The notes beneath the pieces are model-generated. The model ran no database searches and was not told where the DNA came from. It saw only the letters and a program-made list of their open reading frames with translations. From the NCBI GenBank assembly GCA_024449915.1, contig JAMZAV010002182.1, positions 141,793-205,792 on the forward strand: a stretch of 64,000 nt of DNA. The letters are read 5' to 3'. The first letter of the stretch is position 1, and each line of letters opens with the position of its first letter. Made by a program: the position numbers and the translations under genes. The DNA is from Sweltsa coloradensis (lineage: Eukaryota > Arthropoda > Insecta > Plecoptera > Chloroperlidae). Shown here in pieces: positions 25,060-36,305 of the stretch.

Positions 25060-27255
25060 AAATAAATTAAAACATGAAATGTTATTCCTAATTATCCCCT
25101 TGTAAATTATTTTTGGTTTTACTGTGTAGGATGGACATGAGTTTAGGAATAGAAAGTTCATGAACGTTTGTGAGCTCCGAACTCAGTGAAAATAGTGGTT
25201 GAATCCAAACGTCCACACAACATTTCTAATTATAATCATGATTGCAGCATATGCTATAACCCTCTACGTATAGGACAGATAATCACCATTAAAAAGTACG
25301 ATCATGACACAACAACGCATCCAATATCTACTCTACACACTTTATTGCCCGGTTTGAAATTTATCTCTAGAATAATGTTTGCTTAGTAAGCCGGTATTAC
25401 GCGAGCTTTTTGTCCCAGTGTACTCTGTTGTACGCCAGATTAAACTTATAACAAAGCCGAAACGATTTCGAGTGAGTATTATTATTATTATTATGATTAA
25501 CTAATTTTCAGCTAGTGCAAAAATAACATGGCACTAAATGGAGCCGCTTCTAATCAATGTTGACAATAAGTACACACGTGTACAAAATGTAGTGGAACAA
25601 CAGGCTTAAAGCCCAGTACGGGTTTATGTTGAATTTAATAAGTAATTAGGGTATAACATCCACCCCTACCAAATTTATCAATACTCGAAAGTTGGATGAA
25701 TACAAATGGGACTTTAATGTATTTTACTCCCCGAAACTAGGCGAGCTCTGGCGTTTTTCGCTGGCTAATGAGACGACATTGAAAACATCGTCCTTCCCTC
25801 GCCTGTGACTCGATCTGAGCAGCATGGGACTATATACATTCTGTAGGCTAGAGTAGCACATTACTACTTAACAGTTGACGCGCCCAAATAAACTAAAACT
25901 ATAATTATACCACAGATAATAGAGTAGTGTACTCTGTTATCTGTGAATCATTATCACCAACAGGCTGGCAGTTTCACACAATTAAATATAACGATATGGC
26001 AAGCAACTATTCTATACGCATTATGACGTAATCTTCTATGCTAAGCTCTTTGTATCACAAAGTACTAATTGTGCCTCTTGAACAACTAAACTCAGTCAAA
26101 GACAAACGATCTTAACGCAATTCCATTTCGTCTCCGAGAAGGAAAAACAAGTATCTTAGCTTTAATAGAGATGTAGGCGTGCTTCAGGGTAGGCCTACCT
26201 TGCTTCTTGAGACGATTGTAGAGGATTAGGCGTCTAGACTCTAGGCTGTAGCGAGATATCAACGTAGGCAAACACAGTACTGTGCGCAGAACATACGGGC
26301 TTTTACTTGACAGTGAATTTCATTTCAACAATCTATTTCTATTTTATAATTGCACTGAAACTATCAAAGAGTTAACTCATTTTAGTGGATAACAATAAAT
26401 GTAAAAATGAACGATAAGATTACTTTGAACTTGATTTGTTAATGTTTATTAATGAGATGTGTGTAGTCGTTGTTATGAAAATAGACTATGTGGGATATTT
26501 TATAAGAATCAAATTTACCAAAGGTATTTTCACGGATATAAAACATTAAAACATTTATGTATACTATATTATTCTATTATTAAATTTAATATATCAACTA
26601 AAATGTACGAAACGAGAGAATGGCTACAGATTGTCGAAGGAGGATAGACAATTTAAAAACCTTTCGAAGCGTTGATATTTTGGTGGAGGTGCCGGGTTTA
26701 AAGAATCCCGTCCCTTTGATCGTCTTCGGTTTTATCCATGGGGTACGTCGACCATAAAACTGATGCCATAAGGAGCTAAGTTTCCTGAACTTATTGTAGA
26801 CGTTTTACTATCATTTATTTTATAAATCTCTCCATTTTTAACTGTAGATGATTTGCGATGAACCTAGATAAAATTTTATAAATTTTTTCAGGATAGTTGG
26901 TCTAACAAAGTTGATTTTAACGGACATAAAAAAACACTCTAATGGGATTAAATTTTAAATTCTGATTTTTAATGTTAACATCTCCCAATGAGTGACATTT
27001 ATGTTTTTATAAACGAGACTGTCACTACAACACATTATATTCTGTCAGTGTCACCCACACTTGGCTGCGTAATGCCCGTCATACACGACGTTTTTACACG
27101 GCCAATTAAATAATATAGCAAGCTTGTAGCTGAGCCGTGTATGGTCACTTCTTTTCGAATTAAATGTCAGTTTTAGTTAACATCTCCTCGGACGCCATTT
27201 AAAAATATATGGTAGGGTAAAATGCGAGATCTCATGGGGGTGGTGACATCATGTA
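25060..27255. other. No gene recognised
   Basis: Repeat D copy 2 lies within. The rest is AT-rich with frames under 70 codons. Confidence 0.4.
25728..25890. repeat. Interspersed repeat D, copy 2
   Basis: ACTCCCCGAAACTAGGCGAG through GCAGCATGGGAC, then ACAGTTGACGCGCCC, which also occurs in the MITE at 12752-13032. Confidence 0.55.
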
Positions 27256-27259
27256 TTAA

Positions 27260-27622
27260 GGGGAAGTTTCACCACCAATAATAAAACCACGCGAAAAACA
27301 TTATTTTAGTAATATTTCTCAAACGTAAAGTAAAAAAGGGCTCTAACGTAGTTTCGCTAGAACTACACATTGCATGAAAAATTATTCAGATATTGTATAA
27401 TCAGTAGCATTTTTAATTACGGGATACATTAATTTTATTTAAGTAATCCTTAATTAAAATCATTACCGGTTACAATATCTGAGAAAAGTTTTTATGCCAG
27501 ATATAGTGGCTAAACCACATGGGACCTGGAATCCACGTTTTTGTTTTTTGTAACGTTCTTTGAGTTATTACTTAAAATAAGCTTTTTTCGCGTGGTTTCA
27601 ATATTGGCGGTAGTCCTTCCTC
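27260..27622. mobile_element. piggyBac-type MITE, second family
   Basis: TTAA at 27256-27259 and 27623-27626. The inverted ends include GGGGAAG/GAGGAAG and the shared AAACCACGCGAAAAA about 25 bp in. 363 bp with no coding frame. Confidence 0.75.
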
Positions 27623-28084
27623 TTAACGCAAAGTGCGAGATCTCGTGAGAGCAGATAAGGGCGGGAAGATAGTAACATAACCTTAAAAATAAATGTGGTG
27701 CTTCATTGGAACTTCAGCAGCATCGAAAAGAAATCGTATTCAATTTAACTCTACTTTTATTGAAATTCGTACGTTGATAGAATAACGGTGTAATTTGAGA
27801 GGGAAACTTTTGTTTAGTGAGGTTATAAACCATCTGAAAAGAGCACGCAATGTTAATCCTGCAAAGACTTCTTTTTACAATCTACATTAATAGGCATATT
27901 ATTTGGTCCAGATAAGGAGGATGACTCCAAAGTTGTAATTGGTGGTTGCCATGGGCCTACTCATTTGAGAAACAAATAGTTAACTAGAGATTGTGAAATG
28001 ATTCATTTTGTTTTAATTCGTATTTGTCATAAAAGCTTCACTTGCATATATATATTGTATATATATATATATATTATATATATA

Positions 28085-28408
28085 TAAACATATTGTTTTT
28101 TACTGGGGCTTTTTGCCGCGAATAATTTATTAAAGAAGAGGGCACTGACTTACCCCTCCTCTCCTGACGTTTCGGGAAAGTCGCATCTCCCATCCTCAGA
28201 GGCCTTCACTCCACGATGTGTTGCCTGGAGCTCCTCACTCGCGAACTGAGGTGAGGTGAGGAGCTCCAGGCAACACATCGTGGAGTGAAGGCCTCTGAGG
28301 ATGGGAGATGCGACTTTCCCGAAACGTCAGGAGAGGAGGGGTAAGTCAGTGCCCTCTTCTTTAATAAATTATTCGCGGCAAAAAGCCCCAGTAAAAACAA
28401 TATGTTTA
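28085..28408. repeat. Near-perfect palindrome, 154-bp arms, 17-bp loop
   Basis: Arms 28085-28238 and 28256-28408 differ only by one base in a T run and possibly at the outer edge. TA microsatellites lie on both sides. The arms contain CTGAGGATGGGAGATGCGAC and CCCGAAACGTC. Confidence 0.9.
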
Positions 28409-28509
28409 CATATGTCCGCGAAAATCTGAAATTAAATATATATATATATATATATATACATACCGAGATAACAATACTATAACAATGAATGTATCATAGT
28501 AACCTTTAC

Positions 28510-29095
28510 AGACATTCTGAACTGGGGTGCTCATTGCCGTGACGTCATCAACCGTGCGCGGTCAAGATTAAATTTACTCGTGATGCTTCGTGGGCGACTT
28601 TCTGGATGCAGCTTCCGTACTTTACGGCACACTTATAGAACTTTCTTCTTTGAATACGCGGCCCCGGCGCTGACACCCGTCTTTGGAGGATGTCTCCAGC
28701 AATACTTCTCGCTGGAGCGAAGGATCCATCGCCGCATCGCGCGACTTCCTCCGATGACGCGGAATGAAGACGTGTATACCCAAACTGGCGTCGGTGGTAT
28801 CAGCTCTCGACTCGACACCCTTGCAGGGGCTTACGTGCAACGTCTTCACGCAGACGGCAGGAATGAGCTTCACGACCTCGTTTCGCGTCCTCGAGTCTTC
28901 AGACCGCTACCCCCTTTAAGTACCCTTATCCGCCTTTTGCCTTTCAATTTGTCTAACATTATAAATGTCATGTTCTCTTGTTGTCTTTCATGTAATGTTA
29001 AACTTGTTGCTCTGTAATCACTGTGTCAGGCTACAGAGGGCCACACTTGCCCTGCATTAGCATTCCTGCCCTATGGGCAGGTCAAATTCAATAAA
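28510..29095 (+). pseudogene. LINE 3' end, 5'-truncated
   Basis: Encodes a reverse transcriptase C-terminal part: LNWGAHCRDVINRARSRLNL, LRHTYRTFFFEYAAPALTPV, then RRIARLPPMTRNEDVYTQTG. The frame ends at 29017 and a 3' UTR with CTGCCCTATGGGCAGG and an AATAACAATAA tail follows. G+C-rich compared with its surroundings. Confidence 0.75.
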
Positions 29096-29099
29096 ATAA

Positions 29100-30135
29100 C
29101 AATAATCATTTGAGTTATTAACAAAATGCAATTACATAGGACGTATGGACATCGAACTTCAATTAATAAGTAAACAATTCCAATATCATATCAAAATATA
29201 AATTATGTATACCATACATAAACGTTCAGCCAAAGTTCTAGCACAACATGGCAACAGTCTAAAATACAACACAGCCTGTTCGATTTCAAATCACATAACC
29301 TAGACAGTATCGCCGTAGCAAGCTGTGCTCGCACTCACAGCACGCCACGTGAATTACTAATGTATAATTACCAATAAAACGTGGCGACTCAAAGGGCGTG
29401 CTTAGCATCATGTGAACTGGACCGGGCCCACCATGTGTGTGGTTCTAATAGACCAACTAAAGCGTAGACAAAGGTAGACACAGCTGTCTGCACCTGTATA
29501 GACGTTAATCAGGCGATGGCATCCGAGCCGAATCTAAATATAGATTAATGTGGATGTATGTGAGGAAATGGAGTGAAGTAAATAGGATCAGGGGATGATA
29601 TAGAAACTATACAGATTTACAGTTTTGTGTGTTGAAACTTTTGCAAGTATTACAACAAAAATGAATAAATAAGCGATGAAAAATAGATTAAAATACATTT
29701 GAGAATCCTAAATGATTATCGTGAAGAATCGATAGAAAACATTCTGACATGTTTCAGGAGTGGAAATCTCAAATAAAATATCATAATAACAAAATCAAAA
29801 TATTTCGATAAACAAAATTTGAAGTACCGGTAGGTTTTCTACTTTACCCTTCCTTTAGTTATCGCATCACTAATTAGGATTCTTACCCTGTAGATAGCTC
29901 CAGATGTCAAGAGTGGATTCAAGCAACGATTGTTGGATTTACGACAAGAATCTTGGGATGTGGCGCAAAATAACAAATTGCATTATGTGATGCCCACACT
30001 GACTAATAAGATGCGTCCTCCTACATCTCGACTCTAACGTAGGGAAGAGGTGGTATTGTCCAGAATTCGAATAGACCACACACGTCTAACTCCAGGTTAT
30101 TCCGAGATATGACACATGTGATGCTATGCTAGCAG
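29100..30135. other. No gene recognised
   Basis: Unique-looking AT-rich sequence up to the truncated LINE edge near 30136. Confidence 0.4.
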
Positions 30136-30819
30136 ATGAAGAACTTCTATCATATCATTGTTCATAATCGAAGACTCCAGGATATTAAAAAACTAAATTT
30201 TATAAACAAATTTAGCTGTGAAAAACATTTAGAAATAACTGGCGTGGAATTACATTTAAAAAGGAAAGATAATATGGCGAATATCATAATCATAGCATTA
30301 TACCGTACACCAGATGGTAATATGGATACTTTTCTAGAAATTTTAGAGACCGTTCTCATAAAAGCAACAACGGAGAACAAAAACTTAATTATTCTAGGGG
30401 ATTTTAATATAGATTTCCTTAAAGACTCGCATAAAAGAGATCAATTGATCCAACTATTAAATGCCTTTGAATTAAAATCCACTATTAACATGCCAACCAG
30501 ACATGACATCCACTATAACTCATCATCACAAATAGATAATATTATAACAAACTTTAAACACAGATACAATACTAAAGTCATTCCAAATGATATATTGGAC
30601 CACACAGGACAATTGATTTCAATCGATTGTAATTTAAATAACCCTGTCAAAACAAAGATTATGAGAAGGACCTTTAAAAATCCAGAAATTCAATTATTTA
30701 ATGAACAACTGGCGACTCTAAGCTGGGAACAACTTGATGCATGTAACTCTGTAAACGAAATGTATGAAATATTTATGGATAAGTTCAATATACCATTCCA
30801 ATCACACTTTCCCCTTTAA
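30136..30819 (+). pseudogene. LINE endonuclease region (first half of split LINE)
   Basis: 227 codons of an apurinic-type endonuclease as found in Jockey/CR1-like LINEs: IALYRTPDGN, the catalytic LGDFNID, SQIDNIITN, and a late DHTGQLISI matching the SDH-like motif. The N-terminal part of the domain is missing, so the copy is 5' truncated near 30140. A frameshift near 30820 moves the reading to 30764-31069 (FKSLYKLS region) and a second one follows. The copy is then cut by the Gypsy element at 31358 and resumes at 36479. Confidence 0.85.
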
Positions 30820-31358
30820 AAAAATCGTTATTAAACATAACACCAACATTCCATGCTGGTTAACTCCAGGGATACGAGATTCTCGCTGCAATTTTAAAAG
30901 CCTTTATAAACTGAGTCTACATTTCTGTAACAGTCTATTTCTAAAAAACTATTACCGCATATACAAAAAAATCTATAAACAAATATTAAACTTATCAAAA
31001 ATAAAATACTGTACGAACATCAAATTAAAACTAGTGACAACCGATCAAAAACTGTTTGGGAAATCATAAACAAGCAGCTAGGACGCACTCCACAACAAAA
31101 AAGAGATAACATTACAATAGAAACAGAAGGAGGTACAACAGACAAACCTCAAATTGTAGCACAATCTCTAATTACACACATTACTGAATTCGCAAGAAAA
31201 CTCACTGAAAATATCAACCAGGATTTACAAAAACAACAACTTCACAGACCATCTCAGTAAATCGCAAAATAGTCCAACAGGGTCTATTTTTCTAAATGAA
31301 ACAAATGAAATGGAAATTATCACTATAGTAAAATGCCTTAAGTAAACTTTCAAGAAGA

Positions 31359-31526
31359 TGTAATATTCCAGGCCTATGCAGTATTTAAACTAGCCTATAG
31401 GGACTTACCAAAGGACTTCACTTGCATTCAGAGATGTACGTTTATTCACCGTCACAGTAGGCTTACATTCTGTTACATGATGATTACACAATGGCTGGGC
31501 ATAGCCTAGCCTATGTCAATACTACA
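31359..31526 (-). repeat. 3' LTR of the Gypsy element
   Basis: 168 bp, TGTAATATTCC to AATACTACA as read on the plus strand. It matches 36306-36473 except for one G/C difference. It is flanked on the outside by GAAGA. Confidence 0.95.
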
Positions 31527-31540
31527 ATCCCTTCTTCTTT
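31527..31540 (-). promoter_or_regulatory. Polypurine tract of the Gypsy element
   Basis: AAAGAAGAAGGGAT on the minus strand directly abuts the 3' LTR, the expected position for plus-strand priming. Confidence 0.8.
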
Positions 31541-31800
31541 ATAATTTAAGATTATAACCTAAGGTTCTTTTATGAAAATGTTTGCCTTCTAAGATTAATT
31601 TGAAATGATTAATAGAAACAATAAGTACAAACAGTGTAAGATCAATTACTTTACGCATTTAACTTAATACGGTAATATACTACCTTTACGTATGATAAGC
31701 AACGTAATTATCGTAATGAATTTGTAATAACTAATTTTAGGAATAACTATAATATTCTAAAGAAATGAGAACAATCTCTATGTCATACTTCATAATGCAA

Positions 31801-32514
31801 TCAGGTTTGGTATCGTGAAGGTAACCTGATTTCCCGTTGAGGTCTTGCGAATGTCTGCGTGACCTGTTGCTCAGGTGGTTCTGGTACCTGTAGTGGTGTG
31901 GACACCGGAAGCTGGTGGCAAGTTGATGATGTTCCGGCACCCCCAGGATCACAATGGATTAGACCTTCCTTCTCTCCAGGTGGTTTGTTGTTGCCATCAG
32001 TACCGGTAGGGCTATACCTGTTTGGCTGAAGAGTGGTACGGGGATTGGATATGAATTTTTTAAAGAAGGACGAGTTGCGGGTATATTGGACATTATCGGG
32101 GGTTTGGATTGTTATGCTGTTACCATTCTTTTCTACTACTCGGCTAGGAATAGGATGGAAAGGTGTTGTTAGTTTGTTAGCCTTTGGTTGTTTAGTCAAC
32201 ACCAAATCGCCTTCAGCTATCTCACTGTCTCTAGCATTGCGTGCTTTGTCAGCATATACTTTTCCCTTCCATTTTCTTTCCGTATCTCGGTCCCGAACTT
32301 CTCCATCTTCTTCTTTTGCAGTAAAGCATGACGGTAACTTGTCTCTCATCTTGCGTTTAAACATCAATTCCGCAGGGCTTACTCCTGTTGTCGAATGTGC
32401 AGTGCTGCGATACAAGGCAAGGTAGGTCAGAAGTTCTTCTTTCCAATTGGTGCCTGTTGCTTGAGCAATCTTGAGACGTTTCAGTATGGAGCGGTTTTTG
32501 TCGCTCAACTTCAC
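31801..32514 (-). CDS. pol: Gypsy integrase C-terminal region
   Basis: 237 codons continuing the integrase after the core: LTYLALYRSTAHSTTGVSPA and ELMFKRKMRDKLP are typical of Gypsy integrases. A basic region follows (EGDLVLTKQPKANKL, then FHPIPSRVVEKNGNSI). The tail is rich in proline, glutamate and arginine, and there is no chromodomain. It ends about 260 bp before the purine tract, and that gap shows nothing else. Confidence 0.85.
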   Translation of the reverse strand: MKLSDKNRSILKRLKIAQATGTNWKEELLTYLALYRSTAHSTTGVSPAELMFKRKMRDKLPSCFTAKEEDGEVRDRDTERKWKGKVYADKARNARDSEIAEGDLVLTKQPKANKLTTPFHPIPSRVVEKNGNSITIQTPDNVQYTRNSSFFKKFISNPRTTLQPNRYSPTGTDGNNKPPGEKEGLIHCDPGGAGTSSTCHQLPVSTPLQVPEPPEQQVTQTFARPQREIRLPSRYQT

Positions 32515-32746
32515 CGTTGGCTTGGGGCCATAGCGGTGTGGTGTATCGTATTTGTATGTTGTTCACTTCACAGAAGTTTCGAAATTCTTCACTATCGAAT
32601 TGAGGTCCGTTGTCGGATCTGATTGTAGCTGGAAGCCCATATCGTGCGAATATTGTTTTCAGTTTTTCGATTGTCTGATGTGACGTAACAGATTTCATAA
32701 TATCAACCTCGTAGTACCTGCTGTAATAATCGACAGTTACAAGCAA
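32357..32746 (-). CDS. pol: Gypsy integrase catalytic core
   Basis: All three acidic residues of the DDE core are visible: D in LVTVDYYSRYYE, D in TIRSDNGPQF, and E in PQANGEVERQ, with the usual spacing between the last two of about 35 residues. The frame breaks just after the core near 32510. Confidence 0.9.
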   Translation of the reverse strand: MLVTVDYYSRYYEVDIMKSVTSHQTIEKLKTIFARYGLPATIRSDNGPQFDSEEFRNFCEVNNIQIRYTTPLWPQANGEVERQKPLHTETSQDCSSNRHQLERRTSDLPCLVSQHCTFDNRSKPCGIDV

Positions 32747-33345
32747 GTAGTGTCCCGAAGGTAATGGACCCAGAAGATCGACACAAATATCCTGCCAAGA
32801 TTGAGTTGGAAACTCTGTTCTTCGGATTGGTTCAGGTGGATCTTGTGATGCAACCAGTTGGCATCCATAGCATGATTTACATGGTTTTCACAATCTCGAT
32901 CGATACCTGGCCACCATACTTTTGATCTAATGCGTTGTTTCATGCTGGTCATCCCCGGGTGTCCCTCGTGGGCTAACTCCAATGTGCGTTCTCTCAGGGC
33001 TGTTGGAATTACTAAACGAGATCCCCGAAGAATAGTATTTCCCACTTGACTCAGCTCTGTTTTGAATGCATGGTAAGGTTTAGTTGATTCCTCCCATGAC
33101 CCATTTGCCAAACTTTTAGACACAGCTTGAAGTTCGCTATCTCCTTCAAATTCCTGTTCAATGTCGTTAACAGATAAGGCAACGGGCGTAACACTTTGTA
33201 CAAGAACATTGAGACAACATTCTCCTGTTTCATCAAACGTTTGTTGTTTGCTGAAAGGAGCTGACAGTCTTGAAAGTGGATCGGCAATGTTAGATTTGCC
33301 TGGACGGTATACAACTACGTAGTTGTATGATTGTAGACGAAGCAC
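32737..33345 (-). CDS. pol: Gypsy RNase H tail and integrase zinc-binding part
   Basis: It opens with the RNase H end (YVVVYRPGKSNIADPLSRL). After a linker comes the integrase N-terminal zinc motif, in which HEGHPGMTSMKQRIRSKVWW gives the two histidines. The cysteines fall near a frameshift around 32880, so the frame drifts off before its end and coding sense continues in another phase. Confidence 0.85.
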   Translation of the reverse strand: MLRLQSYNYVVVYRPGKSNIADPLSRLSAPFSKQQTFDETGECCLNVLVQSVTPVALSVNDIEQEFEGDSELQAVSKSLANGSWEESTKPYHAFKTELSQVGNTILRGSRLVIPTALRERTLELAHEGHPGMTSMKQRIRSKVWWPGIDRDCENHVNHAMDANWLHHKIHLNQSEEQSFQLNLGRIFVSIFWVHYLRDTTCL

Positions 33346-33655
33346 CCAGCGTTTCTACTCGAGCACATGGCTTCGATTTTGGTGCAAAGATAAATTCGAG
33401 CGGCCTGTGATCTGTAACAAGCTCAAATTCCTTTCCGAATAGATACTGGTGGAAATGTTCGCATGACCACACTAGAGCCAATGCTTCTTTCTCTGTTTGG
33501 GAGTAGCGTGATTCAACATCTGTTAAACTCTTGCTGGCGTAGCTTATAATCCGTGGACCATCCTGTCCTGATTGGATGAGAACGGCTCCAAGTCCGACAG
33601 GACTAGCATCTGCAACAATTTGAGTTTTTGCCTCAGGATCATAGTATCCTAACAA
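33290..33655 (-). CDS. pol: Gypsy RNase H
   Basis: The frame starts just past the SINE with LGYYDPEAKTQIVADASPVG, where the aspartate of VADAS is catalytic. It continues with SQTEKEALALVWSCEHFHQY (catalytic glutamate) and LVTDHRPLEFIF (catalytic aspartate). The first codon is TTG, not a true start. A frameshift near 33345 separates it from the integrase part. Confidence 0.9.
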   Translation of the reverse strand: MLGYYDPEAKTQIVADASPVGLGAVLIQSGQDGPRIISYASKSLTDVESRYSQTEKEALALVWSCEHFHQYLFGKEFELVTDHRPLEFIFAPKSKPCARVETLGASSTIIQLRSCIPSRQI

Positions 33656-33665
33656 GCATGGTTCT

Positions 33666-34096
33666 GTTAAATAAATAATAAATAAATTTTATTTAGAGTC
33701 TACCCACTCAGTTATATAACTGATTTTCAGTGGGGGACTTTAAATCAAAGCGACCAAGCCAACCCTGCAGGCCCCGACGCAATCGACGAGTGAGCGATAA
33801 CCAACCAAAGATCGATATTTTTAATAGGAAATATAGCAATCAGTGGTATGGACAGTGCGAACACCCGCGAATCAACGCCAGAATCAACAAGGCCGATTCA
33901 GAACAACTCTGAAATTTATTATGTGCTTCGTTGCTAGGACGGCTCCAAAGTCACCGTTTACAAACTTCTAAGACAAGAACTGATGGACTTAAGTCCAAAT
34001 CAGAAGTTAAAAAACTTCTGACTTTAGCGGGAATCGAACCCTGGACCTTCTGCATTGGAAGCAGATACGCTAACAACAAGACCAACGAGCCACACA
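33666..34096 (-). mobile_element. tRNA-derived SINE (family S1), inside the Gypsy polymerase
   Basis: Read on the minus strand it begins with a tRNA-like head near 34096 (GGCTCGTTGGTC, then TAGCGTATCTGC) with a B-box match GGTTCGATTCC, followed by a unique body and an ATTT-rich tail. The body is almost identical to 57726-58073. It interrupts the reverse transcriptase/RNase H junction, so it inserted after the LTR element. No clear target duplication was found. Confidence 0.85.
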
Positions 34097-34567
34097 AAGA
34101 TGCTTTTTCAGTTGCAGAAAAGCATTTGCTTGATCAGTGCCCCAAACAAACTGAACGTTTTGTTTCATAAGCCTTCTCAATGGTTCCGTGATGGTGGATA
34201 GATGTGGAATGAACCTTCCTACGAAGTTCACCAAACCTAAGAAACTCCTCACCTCTTCACTCGTTCTCGGCTCGCGGCAATTGTTAACTGCTTCAATCTT
34301 GCTCGTCGTAGCCTCAATACCTCTATCAGATAGACGGTGTCCCATGAAGGTGATGGAACTCACACCATACTGACATTTTGCCTCATTTAGAGTGATTTCT
34401 CTTGACTCTAAAATCTTTAGGACTTTGGCAAGTCGCCGGTCGTGCTCCAACCTTGTTTTTCCATGAACTACAATATCATCGATGAAGATAAGGACACCCT
34501 CGCAACCTTGAAGCAACTGTTCCATAATGTTCTGAAACATTTCAGGAGCGCAGTTCACCCCGAACAT
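34070..34567 (-). CDS. pol: Gypsy reverse transcriptase catalytic part
   Basis: The frame contains FGVNCAPEMFQNIMEQLL and the catalytic box LIFIDDIVVHG (FIDD in place of the common YVDD), then the thumb and connection region (FMGHRLSDRGIEA, FLGLVNFVGRFIPHLS). Coding identity ends near 34097, where a SINE interrupts the gene; the last residues of this open frame come from the SINE. RNase H resumes on the far side near 33660. Confidence 0.9.
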   Translation of the reverse strand: MFGVNCAPEMFQNIMEQLLQGCEGVLIFIDDIVVHGKTRLEHDRRLAKVLKILESREITLNEAKCQYGVSSITFMGHRLSDRGIEATTSKIEAVNNCREPRTSEEVRSFLGLVNFVGRFIPHLSTITEPLRRLMKQNVQFVWGTDQANAFLQLKKHLCVARWSCC

Positions 34568-34812
34568 AAGTCTCTTGTACCTGTAAAGGCCTCTATTTTA
34601 GAGAAATGTTGTAATCTCACGAGACTCCGGACAAAGTTCGATGTGATGGAACGCGTTTTTGATATCTAGCTTGCTAAAAACCGTACTTTGGTTAAGTTCT
34701 GGAAGCAGATCATCAAAAGTCGGAATGTGGTGTCTTTCTCTTTCTATTGCAGCATTTGCCTGCCTCATGTCTACACATATGCGTATATCTCCATCATCCT
34801 TGGGTACAACGA

Positions 34813-35124
34813 CTAACTGCGATGACCATTTGACGGTCCTACAACCTTTTCTATGATATCCATCTCCTCAAGTTCATCAAGTTTCTTCATTAACCTTTTC
34901 TGGAGTGGCACAGGAATCCTCCTCAGGGGTTGTGAGACAGGTTTCACATCATGCTTGATAGGCAACTGCAGTTGAAACCCCTTCAGCTTCCCCATTTTCT
35001 TTGTAGAACCTAGGCCTACATCGACCTTATTAACCAAGTTCAATCCAATTTTTAGAATACCAAGTTTTTCTGATGTCTCCTTTCCAAGAAGCGGTTGGCC
35101 TATCCCCTCAATCACATAGAACAT
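34813..35124 (-). CDS. pol: Gypsy polymerase: end of protease and start of reverse transcriptase
   Basis: 103 codons continuing from the protease (GIGQPLLGKETSEKLGIL) into the conserved entry to the reverse transcriptase (QPLRRIPVPLQ, then MDIIEKVVGPS). The frame breaks at 34813 in a short A run. Coding sense resumes in another frame over 34568-34812, where the fingers and palm motifs read VVVPKDDGDIRICVDMR and FSKLDIKNAFHHIEL. This is one broken copy of a single polyprotein. Confidence 0.85.
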   Translation of the reverse strand: MFYVIEGIGQPLLGKETSEKLGILKIGLNLVNKVDVGLGSTKKMGKLKGFQLQLPIKHDVKPVSQPLRRIPVPLQKRLMKKLDELEEMDIIEKVVGPSNGHRS

Positions 35125-36260
35125 TGCATTTCTATGCGGTCGGGACTAACCTGAATCTCGGCTGAGAATTTACCAAGGACTGGCAGTGGTGTACGAGTGC
35201 CATAAGGGTACAACAACTTTTTTGACAGAGAAGACTTACACTTAATGTTATTCTCTTTTAAACGTTGCCACGTTTGTCCGTCTATAACATTGCAGGTCGC
35301 CCCTGAGTCTATGAGCACATTTAAGGCTACGCCACCTATCGTAACGTGTAATAATTCAACTTTGGAATTATTTAGTCCCGCCACTAACCTAAATGCATGT
35401 GAATCTGTGTCACTTTCAGATTCAGGGTCATCTACTTGATGAACTCTGTTAGGCTTCTTTTTTATTCTAGGCCTAGGCCTAGAATGCTTAGGTGTGCGTG
35501 TGTCATGGTCCTCCCGTTTATCCTTGGATTTACAACATGAGGAAAAGTGCCCCTTTTTACCGCAGGTGTGACACTGCTGGTCAACAGCTGGACATGCTGG
35601 ATCTCCCTTGAAATGACCTTTGAAACCACATGAGAAACATTTTGCTTTTTGTTTCCATGTTGGTCGCCCCTGGATTTGCATTCCTCTCACCTCCTCAGTG
35701 AGACCTGCTAGGCCTACCTTCTGCAAATCCTGTTCCTTGATATTAGCGTCCTCCCACGACCGAGAGGTATCTAATACCGACTGTAACGTCATACTAGGCC
35801 CTATTTCTATCAACTTCCGTTTTAGTGCCTTGGAGAAAACTTTGTCTAAAATTTGATCCCTTAGGTGTTCATCTATTTTATCCTCGAAATCGCATACCAA
35901 CGCTTGACGCCTTAAACGTGATTCGTATTTATCTACAGTTTCATTTTCGGCTTGGGCTAAAGCACGAAACTTAATACGTTCATAAGGAACATTAGTCCGT
36001 GGCGTGAATTTCGAGGTTAGGGCGTCTACTGCCGTTCTATACTCGTCCGTTCCCGTTCCCGTGGGCAACGTCAATGAATGAAACACATCCTGCACATCCA
36101 TGCCAGCCTTATGCAAGAGCATGGCCTTCTTCCTCCTAGGCACAGAGATGTTCTGGCTCTCTACATAATATTCAAATGCACGTAGCCAGCGTGCCCATCT
36201 CTGTCCTAGGGAAGTCTGCTCACCATCACAATTAAATGCCTTTATATTGTTATCATCCAT
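35112..36260 (-). CDS. gag: Gypsy gag and protease region
   Basis: 382 codons starting at the first ATG after the primer site. The first 200 residues are capsid-like without a motif I can name. Near residues 205-250 are two zinc knuckles: CFSCGFKGHFKGDPAC (spacing 2-4-6) and CHTCGKKGHFSSCC (classic CCHC). A basic linker follows. Near residues 310-325 is the aspartic protease active site, LIDSGATCNVID. The frame ends shortly after the protease and overlaps the next frame by 13 bases in another phase. I cannot tell whether this is programmed frameshifting or a one-base error. It is the longest intact frame in the window. Confidence 0.9.
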   Translation of the reverse strand: MDDNNIKAFNCDGEQTSLGQRWARWLRAFEYYVESQNISVPRRKKAMLLHKAGMDVQDVFHSLTLPTGTGTDEYRTAVDALTSKFTPRTNVPYERIKFRALAQAENETVDKYESRLRRQALVCDFEDKIDEHLRDQILDKVFSKALKRKLIEIGPSMTLQSVLDTSRSWEDANIKEQDLQKVGLAGLTEEVRGMQIQGRPTWKQKAKCFSCGFKGHFKGDPACPAVDQQCHTCGKKGHFSSCCKSKDKREDHDTRTPKHSRPRPRIKKKPNRVHQVDDPESESDTDSHAFRLVAGLNNSKVELLHVTIGGVALNVLIDSGATCNVIDGQTWQRLKENNIKCKSSLSKKLLYPYGTRTPLPVLGKFSAEIQVSPDRIEMQCSM

Positions 36261-36288
36261 GATTTAACAATTGAATGATGATAATAAT

Positions 36289-36304
36289 CCCATCCTCGTC
36301 GCCA
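36289..36304 (-). promoter_or_regulatory. Primer binding site of the Gypsy element
   Basis: TGGCGACGAGGATGGG on the minus strand, one base inside the 5' LTR. It begins with TGG, the complement of a tRNA CCA end. The tRNA was not identified; a serine tRNA is possible from other insect Gypsy elements, but this is not checked. Confidence 0.75.
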
Positions 36305-36305
36305 A

